Positions 8,060-10,213 of a stretch of DNA of 10,213 nt are shown piece by piece. The notes under the pieces were generated by a model. The model made no database searches. It worked only from the letters and a program-made list of their open reading frames with translations, and was not told the origin of the DNA. The translations under genes were made by a program, and so were the position numbers. The number at the start of each line of letters is the position of its first letter. The stretch's first letter is position 1. Source of the DNA: Nitriliruptoraceae bacterium (GTDB taxonomy: Bacteria > Actinomycetota > Nitriliruptoria > Nitriliruptorales > Nitriliruptoraceae); NCBI GenBank assembly GCA_007118045.1, contig SKTG01000039.1, positions 1 to 10,213 on the forward strand, given 5' to 3'.

Positions 8060-8384
8060 GGCGTCCAGGGCGTGAACCGCTCCAGGAAGGTGCGCACCAC
8101 CCATCCCGACGAGCAGGCAGTCGAAACCCAGACCTGGTTGACCGGCAGTTCATCGCCGAGCGTCCCAACCAGCTGTGGACGACCGATCTCACGTTCGTGT
8201 CGACCTGGTCGGGGGTGGCCTACGTATGTGCTTCATCATCGACGCCTACTCACGGATGATCGTGGGCTGGCGGTGCGCGTCGAACATGCGCACCGAGATG
8301 GTTCTCGACGCGCTCGAGATGGCGCGCTGGTCACGCGGCACCCGCCTCGAGGGCCTGGTCTGCCACTCCGACGCCGGGTCGCAA
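8060..8384 (+). pseudogene. IS3-family transposase (OrfB) remnant with two frame breaks
   Basis: Three pieces of an IS3-family integrase-type (DDE, rve) transposase lie in three frames. Frame 2 from 8060 gives GVQGVNRSRKVRTTHPDE. Frame 1 at about 8119-8226 gives NPDLVDRQFIAERPNQLW, then TTDLTFV with the first catalytic Asp (codon 8185), and GVAYV. Frame 0 from 8229 gives CFIIDAYSRMIVGWR through HSDAGSQ, which holds the second Asp (codon 8370). The first frame change falls between about 8115 and 8125; the second is an extra two bases (TG, 8227-8228) between GVAYV and CFIID. The helix-turn-helix part, OrfA and the region with the catalytic Glu are absent. The sequence stops matching exactly at the Gln codon 8382-8384, where an opposite-strand transposase begins. 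It cannot encode active transposase. The left boundary is unclear; 7900-8059 shows no recognisable IS3 sequence. Confidence 0.85.
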
Positions 8385-8386
8385 CT

Positions 8387-8933
8387 TTGGCTGCCGCGGT
8401 CGCTAACGGACGATCAGCCCCGGGCCGGGGGCTCGGGCGGTGAGCGCCATCGTCAGCGCCTGAAGGACCAGCAAGGTGCGCATGTGGGTGTCGGCGGCCC
8501 AGCCGACCACGGCCTTGGAGCACAGATCGACCAGCAGACGCGAGGCAACCCAGCCCTGTGCGGTCGGGACATACGAGATGTCAGTGACCCACCGGGTGTC
8601 GGGTTGCTCGCGCTCGAGCAGGTCGGGGATGTCGGGTGCGATCTTGGCCTGACGGGTCAGGTTGTGGCGGCGCAGCCGCCCTGAGCGGCCCTTAAGCCCG
8701 TCCAGGCGCATCAGGCGGGCGATGCGGTTGACCCCGACCCGCCAGCCTTGGGCGATGAGCTCGGCGTGGATCCGTGGCGAGCCGTAGCGCTGCTTGGAGG
8801 CGATGTGCTCCACCGTGATCGCCGCAACCAGCAGCTGCTGCTCCCGCTCGGCGGGCGTGGCCGGCCGCGATCGGCGGGCCTGCCAGTCGTAGAACCCCGA
8901 TCGGGAGACCTCCAGCAGCTCACACGCGAGCGC
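8387..8933 (-). pseudogene. Second, different IS3-family transposase (OrfB) remnant
   Basis: Read on the minus strand from 8933, LACELLEVSRSGFYDWQARR is followed by RYGSPRIHAELIAQGWRV, NRIARLMRLDGLKGR, the catalytic-Asp segment RWVTDISYV, then LLVDLCSKAVVGW. This is the usual order for IS3-family OrfB. A TAG codon (8934-8936) lies in frame immediately upstream, and no start codon or OrfA was found beyond it. Near the other end the frame runs GLIVR and then stops (8403-8405). The next block, SDRGSQ (second Asp), is readable only after a frame change caused by about two missing bases. The match ends at the Gln codon 8389-8387. The catalytic Glu region is missing. Its protein sequence differs clearly from the plus-strand remnant, so these are two elements rather than a duplication. 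An internal GTG at 8813 could still start a 136-residue fragment, which would not be active. Confidence 0.85.
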
Positions 8934-8942
8934 CTATGCTGC

Positions 8943-9000
8943 CCACCTCCGGTGGTCCTCACAGACCTCCCGGTGGTGGGAGTTTCTCACCTCCAGTTTC
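8943..9000. repeat. Patch of short direct and inverted repeats beside the IS remnant
   Basis: ACCTCCGGTGGT (8945-8956) recurs 20 bases on as ACCTCCCGGTGGT (8965-8977), and ACCTCC appears again at 8989-8994. AGTTTC occurs at 8981-8986 and 8995-9000. Small palindromes are interleaved: CCACC/GGTGG (8943-8955), CTCCC/GGGAG (8967-8982) and GAG/CTC around TTT. The patch starts just upstream of the broken minus-strand transposase, so it may be the element's terminal, transposase-binding end. It could equally be an operator region of the downstream antiporter gene. No target-site duplication or matching second end was found. Confidence 0.4.
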
Positions 9001-9219
9001 CGTCACGAACCCAGACGCGGAACAACCCGCCCAGGCTGTGGGGCCGAGATCGCGAGCGTGTCCGAGGTGGCGCGAAAACGGACGGTCACCGACCGGCTGG
9101 CGTGCCGAGGCCTTCTGATCGCTTCTTCTGGCCCTCCGCCTACGATGACCGAGCGGCGACCAGCCACCCGCTGAGCAGAGCCTCCACCGATCCCGTGGTG
9201 TGGGTGTTGGAGGCGTTCG

Positions 9220-10213
9220 ATGACGATGCTGACGCCGGTCGGCGAGCATGACCTGCTGTTGTTCTGGGTCACGCTGGTGGTGCTGCTGGGAACCGCCCGC
9301 GGTCTCGGGGCGCTGATGCAACGCGTGGGCCAACCCCCGGTCGTTGGCGAGCTGGCTGCTGGCGTGCTGATCGGGCCAACGGTCTTCGGGCGGCTGTTCC
9401 CGGACGTGGCCGGCTGGTTGTTCCCGGGCGATGTCGTGCCCTCGGCCCTGCTGCTGGCGGTGGCCTGGCTGGGCATCGTGCTGTTGCTGGTGGTCACGGG
9501 CTTCGAGACCGACCTCGGGTTGTTGCGACGGCTGGGCCTTCCAGCGGTGAGCCTGTCGGCTGGGAGCCTGATGGTCCCGTTGGCGATGGGCTTCGGTTTG
9601 GGCTGGGTCATGCCGTCGTTCTTCTGGGGCGAGGACGCCAACCGGCTGGGCTTCGCGCTGTTCATCGCGGTCGCTCTGAGCATCTCCGCGCTGCCGGTCA
9701 TCGCCAAGATCATGACGGACATGAACCTGATGCGGCGCAACGTCGGCCAGCTCACGATCGCTGCGGCGATGGTCAACGATCTCATCGGCTGGTTGCTGCT
9801 GGGTGCTGTGGTGGGCGTGTTCACCGCGGGCACGATCGACGGTCGCGCGTTGGCGTTGAGCTTCGGTCTGGTGCTGGTGTTCCTCGTCGGGGCGCTGACC
9901 ATCGGCCAGCGCTTCGCCGATGGGATCCTGCGCCGTGCCCGACGCGTCGGCGGCTTCGGTGCGGCCCTCTCGGCAACCCTGTTCGTGACCTTCGTGCTGG
10001 GCGCGATCACCCAGGCGCTGGGCGTGGAGGCCGTGCTCGGCGCGCTGATCGCCGGGATCATCCTCGGCCGCTCGCGCTACCAGCGCACCGACGTCAAGCG
10101 TGCCATCGCGGTGATCGGCAACGGGGTCTTCGCCCCGATCTTCTTCGCAACTGCCGGGCTCTACGTCGACCTCGCGGTACTCCTCGAGCCGCAGGCACTG
10201 ACCTGGGCTGGGA
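9220..10213 (+). CDS. CPA2-family (Kef-type) cation/proton antiporter, N-terminal part
   Basis: 331 codons are visible and the gene runs off the right edge. The start ATG (9220) follows GGAGG (9209-9213) with a 6-base spacer. The protein is a polytopic membrane transporter that exchanges Na+ or K+ for H+. Hallmarks in order: GQPPVVGELAAGVLIGPTVFG (37-57), the CPA2 inverted-repeat signature; TGFETDLGLLRR (93-104); SISALPVIAKIM (154-165); and AAAMVNDLIGW (181-191), whose Asn186-Asp187 pair is the ion-binding 'ND' motif of electrogenic members. GVEAVLGALIAGIILGRS (268-285) repeats the first signature. About nine hydrophobic segments can be counted up to the edge, against roughly 12-13 in complete family members. 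Whether it carries a TrkA-N/RCK or other C-terminal regulatory domain cannot be seen. A TACGAT (9141-9146) resembles a -10 box, but no matching -35 was found. It stands apart from the oxidase gene, separated by IS debris, and points away from it. Confidence 0.93.
   Translation, partial: MTMLTPVGEHDLLLFWVTLVVLLGTARGLGALMQRVGQPPVVGELAAGVLIGPTVFGRLFPDVAGWLFPGDVVPSALLLAVAWLGIVLLLVVTGFETDLGLLRRLGLPAVSLSAGSLMVPLAMGFGLGWVMPSFFWGEDANRLGFALFIAVALSISALPVIAKIMTDMNLMRRNVGQLTIAAAMVNDLIGWLLLGAVVGVFTAGTIDGRALALSFGLVLVFLVGALTIGQRFADGILRRARRVGGFGAALSATLFVTFVLGAITQALGVEAVLGALIAGIILGRSRYQRTDVKRAIAVIGNGVFAPIFFATAGLYVDLAVLLEPQALTWAG

Noticed and set aside
7878..8192. N-terminal extension of the oxidase to 709 residues
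   Set aside because: The extension is Arg-rich, precedes the Tat signal, overlaps the antisense transposase remnant and has no supporting RBS. The GTG at 7877 has one.
8748..9251. 167-residue open frame on the plus strand crossing into the antiporter start
   Set aside because: It runs antisense to the IS3 remnant, then through the repeat patch, and has no domain. The antiporter frame is clearly the real one from 9220.
9003..10061. 352-residue open frame on the minus strand
   Set aside because: It is antisense to the antiporter, which has strong family motifs and an RBS. The minus protein is Ser/Thr/Pro/Arg-rich low-complexity sequence.

Overview
The window is GC-rich (by eye about 70%), and its genes have third codon positions that are nearly all G or C. 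GTG and TTG are plausible starts here, and ribosome binding sites are of the GGAGG type. This suggests a high-GC actinobacterium. The strongly acidic secreted protein would suit a saline or alkaline lineage such as the Nitriliruptoria, but that placement is a guess. No rRNA, tRNA or CRISPR array was seen.

Layout, left to right. (1) Positions 1-3663, plus strand: the C-terminal 1220 residues of a very large, acidic, RTX-type calcium-binding surface or secreted protein whose start lies outside the window. A possible hairpin terminator overlaps its stop codon. (2) Positions 3824-5473, minus strand and convergent: a three-helix membrane protein. Its central domain looks like an M48 (HtpX-type) metallopeptidase that has lost all three zinc ligands, and it ends in an extracellular P (proprotein convertase) domain. 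A perfect 9-bp dyad lies just upstream. (3) Positions 5474-6062: about 590 bases with no confident gene, containing patches of coding-like sequence in changing frames. (4) Positions 6063-7877, minus strand: a Tat-exported CotA-type multicopper oxidase with all copper ligands, followed by a good hairpin terminator. (5) Positions 8060-8933: two different broken IS3-family transposase genes that point at each other and meet within 2 bases at the same conserved Ser-Asp-x-Gly-Ser-Gln codons. A short repeat-rich patch (8943-9000) follows. (6) Position 9220 to the end, plus strand: a CPA2 (Kef-type) cation/proton antiporter cut off by the window edge.

The first three genes all act at or outside the membrane. 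Two of them carry domains (RTX repeats, P domain) that are usually calcium-dependent, so a cell-envelope theme is reasonable. They are not one operon: the RTX gene converges on the pseudoprotease gene, and a 590-bp gap separates the latter from the oxidase. The IS debris marks a rearranged boundary between the oxidase and the antiporter. The most unusual items are the zinc-less M48/P-domain fusion and the tail-to-tail transposase junction.
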